A DNA stretch of 64,000 nucleotides. It comes from Paracoccaceae bacterium. Lineage in GTDB: Bacteria > Pseudomonadota > Alphaproteobacteria > Rhodobacterales > Rhodobacteraceae. The translations under genes and the position numbers were made by a program. Location: NCBI GenBank assembly GCA_022448245.1, contig JAKVCO010000002.1, positions 59,373-123,372 on the forward strand, given 5' to 3'. The notes beneath the pieces were generated by a model that had not been told where the DNA came from, made no database searches, and saw nothing but the letters and a program-made list of their open reading frames with translations. Positions 9,024 to 17,317 of this stretch are shown here, one piece after another. Position 1 is the first letter of the stretch. The number at the start of each line of letters is the position of its first letter.

Positions 9024-9255
9024 CGAGATATGGAGCCGGAAGGAAATTGAGAGCCCTTGCATCAAACTGTGCTCGATCCACCCGGTAGAGAAAATCTGCA
9101 TCGGTTGCTTGCGCACGCTCGAAGAAATCGGCGGCTGGTCCTCGTTCACGCCTGAAGTGCGACGTCATTTAATTGATGAAGAGCTTCCCTCGCGCGCGCC
9201 ACGGCTGCGGAAAAGACGCGGCGGCAGGCAAGATCGCACATCTCGCGCGGTCTGA
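9010..9255 (+). CDS. DUF1289 protein
   Basis: This small protein of about 80 residues (MTMTDEIWSRKEIESPC at its start) overlaps the end of ruvX. The signature SPCIKLCSIHPVEKICIGC, followed by RTLEEIGGW, is the DUF1289 cysteine cluster, which is often suggested to bind a metal or Fe-S centre. The C-terminus is strongly basic (RLRKRRGGRQDRTSR). ATG 9010 and ATG 9016 are both possible starts. Its function is unknown. Confidence 0.85.
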   Translation: MTMTDEIWSRKEIESPCIKLCSIHPVEKICIGCLRTLEEIGGWSSFTPEVRRHLIDEELPSRAPRLRKRRGGRQDRTSRAV

Positions 9256-9257
9256 AC

Positions 9258-10037
9258 TCAAGGGGCGTTCAGCCAATCTGAGCCGTTAAACCCCGGTCTG
9301 AAATACGCGATCATCCGACCTTCGGGCGGCGCCTCTGCGTCTTCGCCCCAAGGTGCAACACCGTGCAGCGCCAAACGATGCAGGAAATATCCCTGCCCCG
9401 GCATTGCGTGGATGGGCACGCGCGGACACTCCTTAAAACAGCGTCTCCGCGCCGCTTGATAGACATCCGTCAAATCTGTCTCAGACCAAGCTTCCCGCGC
9501 CACACCGGCCAGCGCGTTCTGGAACGCCTCGCGGATGATTTCATGACTGCCTTCCCAAACGACCATGGGGCTCACGCTGGCATTGCAAGGGGTCAGTGGG
9601 ATCCCCAGCACAAAGCCATGGGGTTCCTGCATCATCCTGCGCCTATCGGGCCCAACGGGGAGCAAACCGTCCACATGAGCTGCGTCCCGGTTCTTGCGGA
9701 ACCGGTGTGCTGCATCGGTATCGGTCGGGTCCTGTTGCGGGTAACCCGGATAAACTACAGAGAGCTGCCCCGCATCCCAGCGCACCTCGCCACCATGCAT
9801 TTCTGACGCAATTTCCGCAGCTTGCCCAGAAATCGCCTCTCCCCCCGGCAGAGCGCCAGTCGCCGTATTGGGCAGGATATTGACGCCCGCAAACCAGGTC
9901 CCGCCATGCCGCAGCCAAGCCGTCTTTGCCGCATCATCAGATGCGATTTCTTTGGCGAGGGGCAACGCATGCTGAACCCATGCTGCCAATGCCGCGTCTT
10001 CGAAACGCAGCCAGCCCCGCTCTCTAAACTGCTTCAT
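9258..10037 (-). CDS. Putative 2OG-Fe(II) (phytanoyl-CoA-type) oxygenase
   Basis: This 259-residue protein is not assigned with certainty. A plausible iron-binding facial triad is visible: H121-x-D123 in AHVDGLLP and a distal His in HRLALHGVAPW (H225), followed by an Arg (RMIAYFRP) that could bind 2-oxoglutarate. A proline/glycine turn and WEGSH segment between them fits the double-stranded beta-helix of the PhyH family. Start ATG 10037 forms an ATGA overlap with the upstream TauE/SafE stop, so they form an operon. GTG 10043 is a less likely start. The substrate is unknown. Confidence 0.6.
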   Translation of the reverse strand: MKQFRERGWLRFEDAALAAWVQHALPLAKEIASDDAAKTAWLRHGGTWFAGVNILPNTATGALPGGEAISGQAAEIASEMHGGEVRWDAGQLSVVYPGYPQQDPTDTDAAHRFRKNRDAAHVDGLLPVGPDRRRMMQEPHGFVLGIPLTPCNASVSPMVVWEGSHEIIREAFQNALAGVAREAWSETDLTDVYQAARRRCFKECPRVPIHAMPGQGYFLHRLALHGVAPWGEDAEAPPEGRMIAYFRPGFNGSDWLNAP

Positions 10038-10855
10038 GCCCACCAGACCTCGCGAAACATATTTGCCGCAACCAATAGCAAAAACACCCCGAACCCGCGT
10101 TTAAGGTGCTGGGCAGGCAGCCGATGAGCAAGGGCAACGCCTAAGGGCGTCGTCAACGCCGTCACCGGAATGATGATCGCCAAGGCGACCAAATTGACCG
10201 CGCCGACAGTGAGCGGCGGTATGGGGGGCTCAACCGGCACGAAAAGGAACGCTACGACCGAGGGGGCCGCGATGGCCACGCCAAAACCCGCGGCTGTCGC
10301 AACCGCGCGGTGCACAGGCACGCCGAACAACGTCATGAGCGGGACCCCGAATGACCCGCCGCCAATGCCCATCAAAACAGAAAGAAGTCCCAAGATGCTC
10401 GCGCCGAGGCGGCCGACAGTACCGGTAGGGAAGGTCTGGCCAACACGCCAAGAGCTCCGCCCCACTGCCATGTAAAGCCCCAGAAACGCGGCAAGAATTG
10501 CGAAAATGAGCTGCAGGGTCTTTGACTGAAGGTTCACTGCAACCACAACACCAACCCCCGCGCCCAGCGCCAGAAAAGGCGCCCAGCTCCGCAAGATCGG
10601 CCATTCAACCGCCCCTTTGCGATTATGCGCCACGACAGATCGCACCGAGGTCACAATCACCGTCGCCAGCGACGTAGCGAGGCAGATTTGCATGACGTCA
10701 GGCCCGTCGAAACCGGTGGCGCGGAAGGCGTAGAGAAAGGCGATCACGAGAACCACGCCGCCTCCAACGCCTAAGAGCCCTGCCAAGACGCCTGCAAACG
10801 CCCCGGTTGCGAGCAAGAGCCCCGTAATCGATGCAAGCGTCGCAATATCCATCAT
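10034..10855 (-). CDS. TauE/SafE family permease
   Basis: This integral membrane protein (273 residues, about 8 hydrophobic segments) shows the internal duplication of the TauE/SafE (former DUF81) family. Glycine-rich repeats LLGVGGGVVLV (near residue 28) and LMGIGGGSFGVPLM (near 165) sit at equivalent positions in the two halves. Members export sulfite or organosulfur anions such as sulfoacetate. Tandem ATGs at 10855 and 10852 are possible starts. It precedes the putative oxygenase in a two-gene operon, 4 kb from an SsuD-like monooxygenase locus; a link through sulfite export is inference. Confidence 0.85.
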   Translation of the reverse strand: MMDIATLASITGLLLATGAFAGVLAGLLGVGGGVVLVIAFLYAFRATGFDGPDVMQICLATSLATVIVTSVRSVVAHNRKGAVEWPILRSWAPFLALGAGVGVVVAVNLQSKTLQLIFAILAAFLGLYMAVGRSSWRVGQTFPTGTVGRLGASILGLLSVLMGIGGGSFGVPLMTLFGVPVHRAVATAAGFGVAIAAPSVVAFLFVPVEPPIPPLTVGAVNLVALAIIIPVTALTTPLGVALAHRLPAQHLKRGFGVFLLLVAANMFREVWWA

Positions 10856-10891
10856 CGTTCCTGAACTCGGCTTTGTTTGCGCAGCGGCAAT

Positions 10892-11902
10892 TTAAGTGGC
10901 GTTTTGCTGTTCAATCTCGGAACGGACGGCGTCGCGCGCCTCGAACAAAACATCGACGCCAGCCCCGGAACCCGTTGCCTTTTCGGAGAGAATTCGTCGC
11001 CAAGCACGGGCCCCAGGTTGCCCGGCGAAGAGGCCAAGCATGTGTCTTGTCACTTGGTGAAGATTGCCACCTGCCTGCAGGTGATTGGCGATATACGGCA
11101 CCATCGCCTCCACTGCCTCAAACCGCGAAAGGGGCTCGGTCTCTGCCCCGTAGAGCCGTTGGTCCGCTTCGGCGAGTACGTCAAAGGGTTTGTGGTAGGC
11201 CGCCCGTCCGATCATGATACCGTCGACGCCAGCTGCGAGCGCGTCTTCTGCGGCGTCCAACGTCTCGAGCCCACCGTTCAAAGCAATGCTCAACGCGGGA
11301 AATTCGGAAACCATCTGATAAACGAGGTGGTAGTCAAGCGGTGGAACTTCCCGATTTTCCTTCGGGCTCAGGCCTTTAAGCCACGCCTTTCGAGCATGGA
11401 TTGTGACCTGTCGAATGCCCGCCGCAGAAACTGCCTCGAGGAATGTTGGAAGAATCTCTGTTGGTTCCTGATCGTCCACACCGATGCGGCACTTCACAGT
11501 GACCGGGATATCCACGGCCGCCTGCATCTCCGCGAGGCAATCAGCCACATGGGCCGGACGTTTCATCAGCACCGCGCCAAACGTCCCCGATTGAACGCGA
11601 TCAGAGGGGCAGCCTACGTTGAGATTGACCTCTTTGTAGCCTGCCTCTTGCGCCATCCGGGTCGCTTCAGCGAGCTCTTTTGCACCTTCACCACCCAATT
11701 GAAGCGCCACGGGATGTTCTTGTTCCGAGAACTCTAGCAGGTGCACCGCACCACCGCGCACCAAGGCTGCCGAGGTCACCATCTCAGTGTACAAAAGCGC
11801 GCGGCGGGACAGCTGTCGATGGAAGTACCGACAGTGCCGGTCCGTCCACGCCATCATGGGCGCCACGCTCAGCCTGCTTGCTTTGTAACTCTCAGGATTC
11901 AC
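10892..11902 (-). CDS. dusA: tRNA-dihydrouridine(20/20a) synthase DusA
   Basis: This 336-residue FMN enzyme reduces specific uridines in the tRNA D-loop. It has the FMN-barrel start RLSVAPMMAWTDRHCRYFHR, the catalytic-Cys motif LNVGCPSDRVQSG, HARKAWLKGLSPKENR (RNA and flavin contacts) and LNGGLETLDA. The pattern HARKAWL...SPKEN distinguishes DusA from DusB/C. It starts MNPESYKASR at 11902. It stands alone, with a 337-bp non-coding stretch upstream. Confidence 0.93.
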   Translation of the reverse strand: MNPESYKASRLSVAPMMAWTDRHCRYFHRQLSRRALLYTEMVTSAALVRGGAVHLLEFSEQEHPVALQLGGEGAKELAEATRMAQEAGYKEVNLNVGCPSDRVQSGTFGAVLMKRPAHVADCLAEMQAAVDIPVTVKCRIGVDDQEPTEILPTFLEAVSAAGIRQVTIHARKAWLKGLSPKENREVPPLDYHLVYQMVSEFPALSIALNGGLETLDAAEDALAAGVDGIMIGRAAYHKPFDVLAEADQRLYGAETEPLSRFEAVEAMVPYIANHLQAGGNLHQVTRHMLGLFAGQPGARAWRRILSEKATGSGAGVDVLFEARDAVRSEIEQQNAT

Positions 11903-12239
11903 TGCGCAAATTCCAGTTTTCTTCGTGCCTTACGTGAGAGTCGCGATTAGCTTGCCTGCGCTCTCGTTCGACGATCCGCACTCTTCAAGGAGGACAAATC
12001 TTTTGCTTGGAGGACATAGTCGAGTCATCACACCTTGACCAAGGGGAACTAAGCCGTCCAGCCGCAGTGCATCAAGCCAGACCAAGCGTTGTGTCATATT
12101 TAGTGTTCCCCGTCCGTTCGGGGCGTGTCTGACAGCCAGTCCCTTAACAGTCTAAACGCCAAATCTCTTTTTCGAGATTTTTTCATGTTTCCAGATTGTT
12201 AGAGGCGCACAGGTACAAGCGCCGCGAATGGAGCCGATC
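11903..12239. other. Intergenic region between dusA and OmpA-like gene
   Basis: This 337-bp non-coding stretch lies between divergent genes. It has GGAGGAC-like motifs near 11990 and 12010 without a convincing reading frame, a small hairpin CCCCG-6 nt-CGGGG at 12108-12123, and a terminator-like hairpin at 12161-12184. No tRNA or recognised riboswitch is visible. Promoters for dusA and the OmpA-like gene are expected here, but no clear -35/-10 pair is claimed. Confidence 0.5.
12161..12184 (+). terminator. Candidate rho-independent terminator, no upstream gene
   Basis: A 7-bp stem AAATCTC / GAGATTT (12161-12167 and 12174-12180) with loop TTTTTC runs into six T residues on the plus strand. It lies upstream of the OmpA-like gene with no plus-strand coding gene before it, so it may end a short non-coding RNA or attenuate a leader. 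Confidence 0.45.
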
Positions 12240-12725
12240 ATGCTGAAAACTCTTGATGCCTTGGGGGCCATAATTCTATTGTCAAACGCCTCAAGCGCCT
12301 ACGGCGGAGGCCATTGCGAAGCAGGCGGACCAGGACAATGTCCGAGTGATGAGCGCATCGCAGCGCACAGTCAGGAACTTCGTGAGCATCACATCTTCTT
12401 CCCGCGGGGCGGCGCGAACCTCGACGAAGACGCGCGAGGACAGATCGCGCTTTTGTCGCGCGTCCTTGGCACGCAAGCCATGATGGGCACCTGCCTGAAA
12501 CTGGCAGATCATTCCGACAGCTCAGGAAGCGCCACTGCAAACTTGCGGCTGAGCGAACGTCGCGCCGAGGCCGTGCGCGCAGAGCTGAGCAGCCTCATGG
12601 GCTCTTCGGCGCCAAAAATCGAAGTGACGGCTATGGGAGAAGATGAGCTTTTGGCGAGCATGCCGTCCACCCATGTCGCGCAGCGCCGCGTAACCCTCTG
12701 GGCGCGTGCCTGCCAAAAAGGTTGA
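12240..12725 (+). CDS. OmpA-family domain protein, exported
   Basis: This protein is about 161 residues from ATG 12240; the in-frame ATG 12228 lacks a ribosome site, whereas GGAG precedes 12240. The N-terminus MLKTLDALGAIILLSNASSA resembles a Sec signal peptide. The C-terminal half is an OmpA/MotB-like peptidoglycan-binding fold: IFFPRGGANLDEDARGQI, then the helix LRLSERRAEAVRAEL and the end motif VAQRRVTLWARAC. An HSDSSGS turn takes the usual GHTD place (ADHSDSSG), so the canonical Thr/Asp is altered. It is probably periplasmic. Confidence 0.75.
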   Translation: MLKTLDALGAIILLSNASSAYGGGHCEAGGPGQCPSDERIAAHSQELREHHIFFPRGGANLDEDARGQIALLSRVLGTQAMMGTCLKLADHSDSSGSATANLRLSERRAEAVRAELSSLMGSSAPKIEVTAMGEDELLASMPSTHVAQRRVTLWARACQKG

Positions 12726-12776
12726 GCCCCCTCACGGCGGACGCCGATTGCCCGCCGCACAAATGACTGAGGTCAA

Positions 12777-13892
12777 TTAAGCTGGCACAGCCTCAGAGGC
12801 CTCTCCGATCATTATCGCGCGCCCTTCAAGCGCTGATTGTTGCGCTGCAAGGCCCATTTCCACGGCCTTTGCACCGTCAGTCAGGGTCACCTCCACGGTC
12901 CCCTCCCCTCTGACGACCGCGTTGAAGCGCTCATGCTGATAGAAGGTGGAGCCATTATGGTCACCGGCCTCCAAAAGGGTCGGATCGACGGGAATGGCAC
13001 GTTCGACGGGCCCCTTCGGCGACCGAGGCGACAGCAAAAGCCGCGCAACCGGTTCAGGGCCTAGATCGCTCGACCAGAACCGCCCCGGTCCCGGCACGTG
13101 GCACTCAATCTTGCCGTCACGCCCGACAGCAGCAATTTCCTCCTGATAGCGTGAGCCCTCCGCAAACATGCAAAGCTCCAGCATCGCGCGCCTCCCATTT
13201 GCGAAATCGACGATGACGTAGCCATTGTCCCAGATGTCAGGGACCTCGCCGGCGTAGCTCTCACCGGTGTGATTGACGGATTGCCCAGCGCTCGCCATCA
13301 CGCGCACCGGCTCGGACTTCATGGTCAGCCGCATCAGATCGAAGAAGTGGCAGCACTTCTCAACCAGCGTGCCCCCGGTGTTCCGGTTGAACCGGTTCCA
13401 ATTGCCAATCTTGTGGAGGAACGGAAAGCGGTGCTCACGAATGGTGAGCATTTCGATCCCGCCCGTGGCCGACATCACTTCGTCCAAGAGCGCCGCGATC
13501 GGCGGCATATAGCGATACTCCATCGCGACCCAAACGGGCGCCTGATAGCGTTCTTCGAAAATCTTCAGGCGGCTTGCCTGATCCGCGTGCGTGTAGAGCG
13601 GCTTCTCACACAGGATCGGCAAATGCCGGATCTTTGAGATCTCGAAAAGCTGATCGACGTGCAGATGGTTCGGCGACACGATCACGAGCGCGTCCACATC
13701 GTCGGAGGCGACGAGGTCTTGCAGCGTTCGCGCAACGCGCGCGCCATTCGCCAGCTTTGAAGCATGCTCAGCAATCTCAGGCACGGGATCAAACACGCAG
13801 CTGACTTCTCCTTGAGGCAAAAGCGCGATGTTGTTGATGTGCTCCTGACCCATCATGCCGCAGCCGATGATGCCGTACCTTACCATATCCAT
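12777..13892 (-). CDS. Gfo/Idh/MocA family oxidoreductase
   Basis: This protein is about 371 residues. An NAD(P)-binding Rossmann motif YGIIGCGMMGQEHINNI lies at the N-terminus, and CEKPLYTH carries the family EKP motif whose Lys contacts substrate. WNRFNRNTGGTLVEKCCHFFD contains the catalytic-His region typical of inositol/sugar dehydrogenases. ATG 13892 is favoured because AGGTGA sits 5 bases upstream; GTG 13901 overlaps the GntR stop. It is coupled to the upstream GntR regulator gene and probably oxidises a sugar or cyclitol handled by the neighbouring locus (inference). Confidence 0.88.
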   Translation of the reverse strand: MDMVRYGIIGCGMMGQEHINNIALLPQGEVSCVFDPVPEIAEHASKLANGARVARTLQDLVASDDVDALVIVSPNHLHVDQLFEISKIRHLPILCEKPLYTHADQASRLKIFEERYQAPVWVAMEYRYMPPIAALLDEVMSATGGIEMLTIREHRFPFLHKIGNWNRFNRNTGGTLVEKCCHFFDLMRLTMKSEPVRVMASAGQSVNHTGESYAGEVPDIWDNGYVIVDFANGRRAMLELCMFAEGSRYQEEIAAVGRDGKIECHVPGPGRFWSSDLGPEPVARLLLSPRSPKGPVERAIPVDPTLLEAGDHNGSTFYQHERFNAVVRGEGTVEVTLTDGAKAVEMGLAAQQSALEGRAIMIGEASEAVPA

Positions 13893-13897
13893 TCCGT

Positions 13898-14596
13898 TCA
13901 CCTCATTCGCGACACGAACTGCGCGCGATTAGCATCAAACCAAGTGGAGGACACCTCCACAACGCGCTCGCGGGACCAGCCCCGCCGCGCCACATATCCG
14001 CAAGCATCGCCGGGCGCGAGATCAAGAAGACCTGCCCCCCATTGCGGCACCTGCCCAATTCCCACGCGGTCTTCGGTACGCTCGATCGCGACCCCAAGCT
14101 CTCGCTGGTACGTCAGATAAAGGCTCTCGGAGAGATCATCCGACGTCAGATCCGCCGCCCCCTCGATATCGAGCCAGATTTCCTCGAGTGCGACAGGCTC
14201 ACCATCAAGCGATCGCACGCGGCGCACGCACAAAAGGCGGTCGCATCCACCCTCGCTTGCCGCATCGGGAGGGCGCGCCATAGCGTCAGCTGAAACCACT
14301 TCCGCCGTGGGCAGACCACCCCCACCTGGGATTTCGAGCCGAAAGAATGCATAGATCGATTGGGCATCCGCGCGGTGGCGCACGTAATTGCCTGAACCTT
14401 GCACGCGCTCCAACAACCCACGGTCGGTGAGTTCGGTCAACGCGCGTCGCAAGGTGCCGACAGCAACCCCCAGCTCGCCCGCCATGTCACGTTCCGGCGG
14501 AAGACGCGCACCATCAGCCAAACGACCGGCCGCGATTTCGCGCACCAGCATCTCGCTGATCTGCATGTGTTTGGGCAGAGCGCCGCGGTCTTCCAT
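13898..14596 (-). CDS. GntR-family regulator, HutC/UTRA type
   Basis: This 232-residue regulator has an N-terminal winged helix (KHMQISEMLVREIAAGRLAD, LPPERDMAGELGVAVGTLRRA) and a C-terminal UTRA effector domain (LLCVRRVRSLDGEPVALEE, VSSTWFDANRAQFV), the HutC subfamily pattern. ATG 14596 is chosen; a longer frame reaches 14692 but would run into the divergent promoter. It precedes the MocA-type dehydrogenase and is divergent from the monooxygenase operon, so it most likely controls both from the intergenic operator at 14625-14638. The ligand is probably the pathway substrate or an intermediate. Confidence 0.88.
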   Translation of the reverse strand: MEDRGALPKHMQISEMLVREIAAGRLADGARLPPERDMAGELGVAVGTLRRALTELTDRGLLERVQGSGNYVRHRADAQSIYAFFRLEIPGGGGLPTAEVVSADAMARPPDAASEGGCDRLLCVRRVRSLDGEPVALEEIWLDIEGAADLTSDDLSESLYLTYQRELGVAIERTEDRVGIGQVPQWGAGLLDLAPGDACGYVARRGWSRERVVEVSSTWFDANRAQFVSRMR

Positions 14597-14624
14597 CACA
14601 GGGGACTCAATAATTGATATACTA

Positions 14625-14638
14625 TTGATGCACATCAA
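14625..14638. promoter_or_regulatory. Candidate GntR operator
   Basis: There is a perfect inverted repeat TTGATG-CA-CATCAA in the 89-bp gap between the divergent GntR and monooxygenase genes. AT-rich sequence (TAATTGATATACTATTGATG) next to it also repeats the TTGAT element. The position fits a regulator site; no binding data exist here. Confidence 0.5.
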
Positions 14639-14685
14639 ATCGGGTGCTACGCAAGAAGCAATTCCGCGACCAGAGAACAGAATCG

Positions 14686-15840
14686 ATGACACTTGTCCCC
14701 GTAACCTCCCCTGATCTCACCGGTGCAGAAGTTAGTTGGTTTTCAGCACTTTGCTCCGATGACTACCAATTCCTGGGGGTGCCAGACGGCGCACTTCGTT
14801 CGAGCTGGTCGCACTGCCGCGACATCGTTTTGCAAGCCGAGAAGCAAGGCTTCCGCAATATCCTTTGCCCGTCGAGCTACCAGGTTGGCCAAGACACGTT
14901 GAGCTTTGTGGCCGGCTGCGCGCCGTTGACCGAGAAGATCAACATGCTCGCCGCTGTGCGCTGTGGTGAGATGCAGCCGATCATGCTGGCGCGCACGATT
15001 GCGACGCTCGATCACATGCTGGAAGGCCGGCTGACGGTGAACATCATCTCCTCGGACTTCCCGGGTGAGAAGGCCGAGTCCGGCTTCCGCTACCAGCGGT
15101 CCCGCGAGGTCGTTGAGATCCTCAAGCAAGCCTGGACGCAGGACGAGATCACCTACAAGGGCGAGATCTACGATTTCGAGGGTCTCACCACTGACCCAGC
15201 GCGCCCTTATCAGACGGGTGGTCCGCTGCTTTACTTCGGGGGCTACTCGCCCGCCGCGCTCGAACTCTGCGGTCAGCATTGCGACGTCTATCTGATGTGG
15301 CCTGAGCCCACCGAGAACATCGCCCAGCGCATGAAGGACGTGAACGCGGTGGCCGAGCGCTACAACCGCACGCTCGACTACGGCCTGCGGGTGCACATGA
15401 TCGTGCGCGATAACGAGGCAGAGGCCCGCGAATACGCGGACTACATCGTCTCGAAGCTCGATGACGAATACGGCCAACTGATCCGCGACCGCGCGCTCGA
15501 CTCGACCTCGCTGGGGGTAAGCCACCAAGCGAAGGCGCGCGAGTTGGCGGACAAGTTCGGCTATGTTGAGCCGAACCTTTGGACCGGCGTAGGTCGCGCG
15601 CGCTCAGGCTGCGGCGCAGCTCTCGTAGGCTCCGCCGACCAAGTCCTCAGCAAGATTGAAGAATACAAGAAGATGGGCATCCGTGCCTTCATCTTCTCCG
15701 GCTATCCCCATATCGACGAGGCCCAGCATTTCGGACGCCTTGTGATGCCCGAACTCCAAACGGTCAGCTTGCCTGAGGCCTATGGCCGTGTCCCCTCGAA
15801 AACCCCTGCCACGCCGCTCGGCGTAGGAGAGCGTAAATGA
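14686..15840 (+). CDS. LLM-class flavin-dependent monooxygenase, SsuD-like
   Basis: This 384-residue bacterial luciferase-like monooxygenase has segments close to alkanesulfonate monooxygenase SsuD: MLEGRLTVNIISSDFPGE, RSREVVEILKQAWTQDE, PLLYFGGYSPAALEL and CDVYLMWPEP. Such enzymes use FMNH2 from a separate reductase and O2 to cleave C-S bonds (release of sulfite and an aldehyde) or to oxidise heterocycles. The cognate reductase is two genes downstream. ATG 14686 is preferred; the frame is open from GTG 14644 but SsuD-type proteins begin near here. Its stop overlaps the next start (ATGA). The substrate is unproven; a sulfonate is the leading idea. Confidence 0.85.
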   Translation: MTLVPVTSPDLTGAEVSWFSALCSDDYQFLGVPDGALRSSWSHCRDIVLQAEKQGFRNILCPSSYQVGQDTLSFVAGCAPLTEKINMLAAVRCGEMQPIMLARTIATLDHMLEGRLTVNIISSDFPGEKAESGFRYQRSREVVEILKQAWTQDEITYKGEIYDFEGLTTDPARPYQTGGPLLYFGGYSPAALELCGQHCDVYLMWPEPTENIAQRMKDVNAVAERYNRTLDYGLRVHMIVRDNEAEAREYADYIVSKLDDEYGQLIRDRALDSTSLGVSHQAKARELADKFGYVEPNLWTGVGRARSGCGAALVGSADQVLSKIEEYKKMGIRAFIFSGYPHIDEAQHFGRLVMPELQTVSLPEAYGRVPSKTPATPLGVGERK

Positions 15841-16727
15841 TCGACAAAATCCGTCTGGCCGAAGACCTGGAACTCAGCCGCATCGTGTATGGCATGTGGC
15901 GTATGGGCGATGACCCCGACACCTCGCCGGCCCACGTCGAGGCAAAGATCGAGGCGTGCCTCGCGCAAAGCATCACCACGATGGACCAAGCCGACATCTA
16001 TGGCGGCTATGAGGCTGAGGAGCTGCTTGGCGCCGCGCTGAAGGCGGCCCCTGCCCTGAAGGACAAGATCGAGATCGTCACCAAGTGCGATATCGTCGCC
16101 CCAGCCGGTCGCTACTCGGACGCACGCGTGAAGTACTACGACACGTCCCGCGCTCACATTCTGGCGTCCGTTGATCACTCGCTACGTCTGATGGATATCG
16201 ACAAGATCGACCTCCTGCTGGTGCACCGTCCCGACCCGATGATGGATGCGGACGAAACCGGCGCCGCGCTGGATGAAGTCGTCGCAAGCGGCAAGGTTCG
16301 TCATGTAGGTGTCTCGAATTTCAAGCTCCATGATTGGAACCTTCTGCAGTCTTCGATGGACACGCCGCTGGTCACCAACCAGATCGAAGTCAGCCTGATG
16401 CATCATATGCCGTTCACTAACGGTGACATCGCATATCTGCAGGAGCGCCGCGTGCCGCCGATGGCATGGTCTCCGCTCGCCGGCGGTGAGCTCTTCCGCA
16501 ACAAGCCGGTGATGGACGCGCTCGGTGCAGTGGCCAAAGCCCAAGGCGTCGACGAGACGGCGGTGGCTGTGGCGTGGCTGCTCGCACATCCCGCGCGGAT
16601 CATTCCCGTGATGGGCACCAACAATCTGAACAGAATCAAGGCATTCTCGGACGCGGCAAAGGTCGAAATGGACCGCCAGACGTGGTTCGAGCTTTACACC
16701 GCAGCGCTCGGCAACGAGGTTCCTTAA
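15837..16727 (+). CDS. Aldo/keto reductase, YdhF-like
   Basis: This 296-residue (beta/alpha)8 NADPH oxidoreductase shows the family pattern: MDQADIYGGYEAEELLG (catalytic Asp/Tyr), VTKCDI (Lys), LLLVHRPDPMM (His), VGVSNFKLHDW, TNQIEVSLMH and MAWSPLAGGELF. It overlaps the monooxygenase stop at its 5' end and the flavin reductase start at its 3' end (TAATG), so the three are translationally coupled. An aldehyde released by the monooxygenase is a logical substrate, as for SmoB in the sulfo-SMO pathway; this is inference from order. Confidence 0.9.
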   Translation: MIDKIRLAEDLELSRIVYGMWRMGDDPDTSPAHVEAKIEACLAQSITTMDQADIYGGYEAEELLGAALKAAPALKDKIEIVTKCDIVAPAGRYSDARVKYYDTSRAHILASVDHSLRLMDIDKIDLLLVHRPDPMMDADETGAALDEVVASGKVRHVGVSNFKLHDWNLLQSSMDTPLVTNQIEVSLMHHMPFTNGDIAYLQERRVPPMAWSPLAGGELFRNKPVMDALGAVAKAQGVDETAVAVAWLLAHPARIIPVMGTNNLNRIKAFSDAAKVEMDRQTWFELYTAALGNEVP

Positions 16728-17251
16728 TGAGTTTCGAGGGCCCCAACACCATGACCAAGCAAGTGACTTTCCAGCCGACGCCTGACAACGCGCGTGCCTT
16801 CCGAAATGCGCTGAGCAGCTTCGCCACGGGCGTCACCGTGGTGACGTGCCAGACGGAAGAAGGCCCCATGGGCTTTACCGCGAATTCCTTCGCCTCCGTG
16901 TCGCTCGACCCACCGCTTGTGTTGTGGTGTCCGGCAAAAAGCTCGGCGCGCTTCAAGCCCTTCACCGAGTGCCGCAGCTACGCCATCCATATTCTTGGCC
17001 AGCAAGACAAATCCTTGGGCAACCAGTTTGCCAAAGAACCCCATTTCACACCCGACATCGCATGGTCCGAAGCCGCTGACGGCACGCCTCTGTTGCAGGC
17101 CGGGCTCGCGCGGTTCCACTGCACCCCGCATGCCATCCACGACGCCGGTGACCACGTCATCGCCGTGGGTCTCGTGACGGAGGTCGCCGTCGCAGAGGGC
17201 GACCCACTACTTTTCGCTTCCGGCTCATATGGAAGCTTTACGCAGAGCTAA
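16727..17251 (+). CDS. Flavin reductase domain protein (FMN reductase)
   Basis: This protein has 174 residues from ATG 16727 (TAATG overlap). The flavin reductase-like domain is clear: RNALSSFATGVTVVTC, GFTANSFASVSLDPPLVLWC, FAKEPHF and a C-terminal CTPHAIHDAGDHVIAVGLV, where the GDH motif is characteristic of HpaC/SMOB-type reductases. It would supply reduced FMN to the LLM monooxygenase two genes upstream. A longer upstream frame overlaps the reductase gene before it and is rejected. Confidence 0.92.
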   Translation: MSFEGPNTMTKQVTFQPTPDNARAFRNALSSFATGVTVVTCQTEEGPMGFTANSFASVSLDPPLVLWCPAKSSARFKPFTECRSYAIHILGQQDKSLGNQFAKEPHFTPDIAWSEAADGTPLLQAGLARFHCTPHAIHDAGDHVIAVGLVTEVAVAEGDPLLFASGSYGSFTQS

Positions 17252-17317
17252 CGCCTGCACATAGTGGCGATAGAGGTTGGCCAACAACCCGCGCCGACAA
17301 CTGGGAGGGAGAGCGCA

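Noticed and set aside
11560..11620. Possible loss of catalytic Cys in DusA (GAVLM instead of GACLM)
   Set aside because: The catalytic Cys is the one in the GCPS motif, which is intact; the GACLM position varies in the family.
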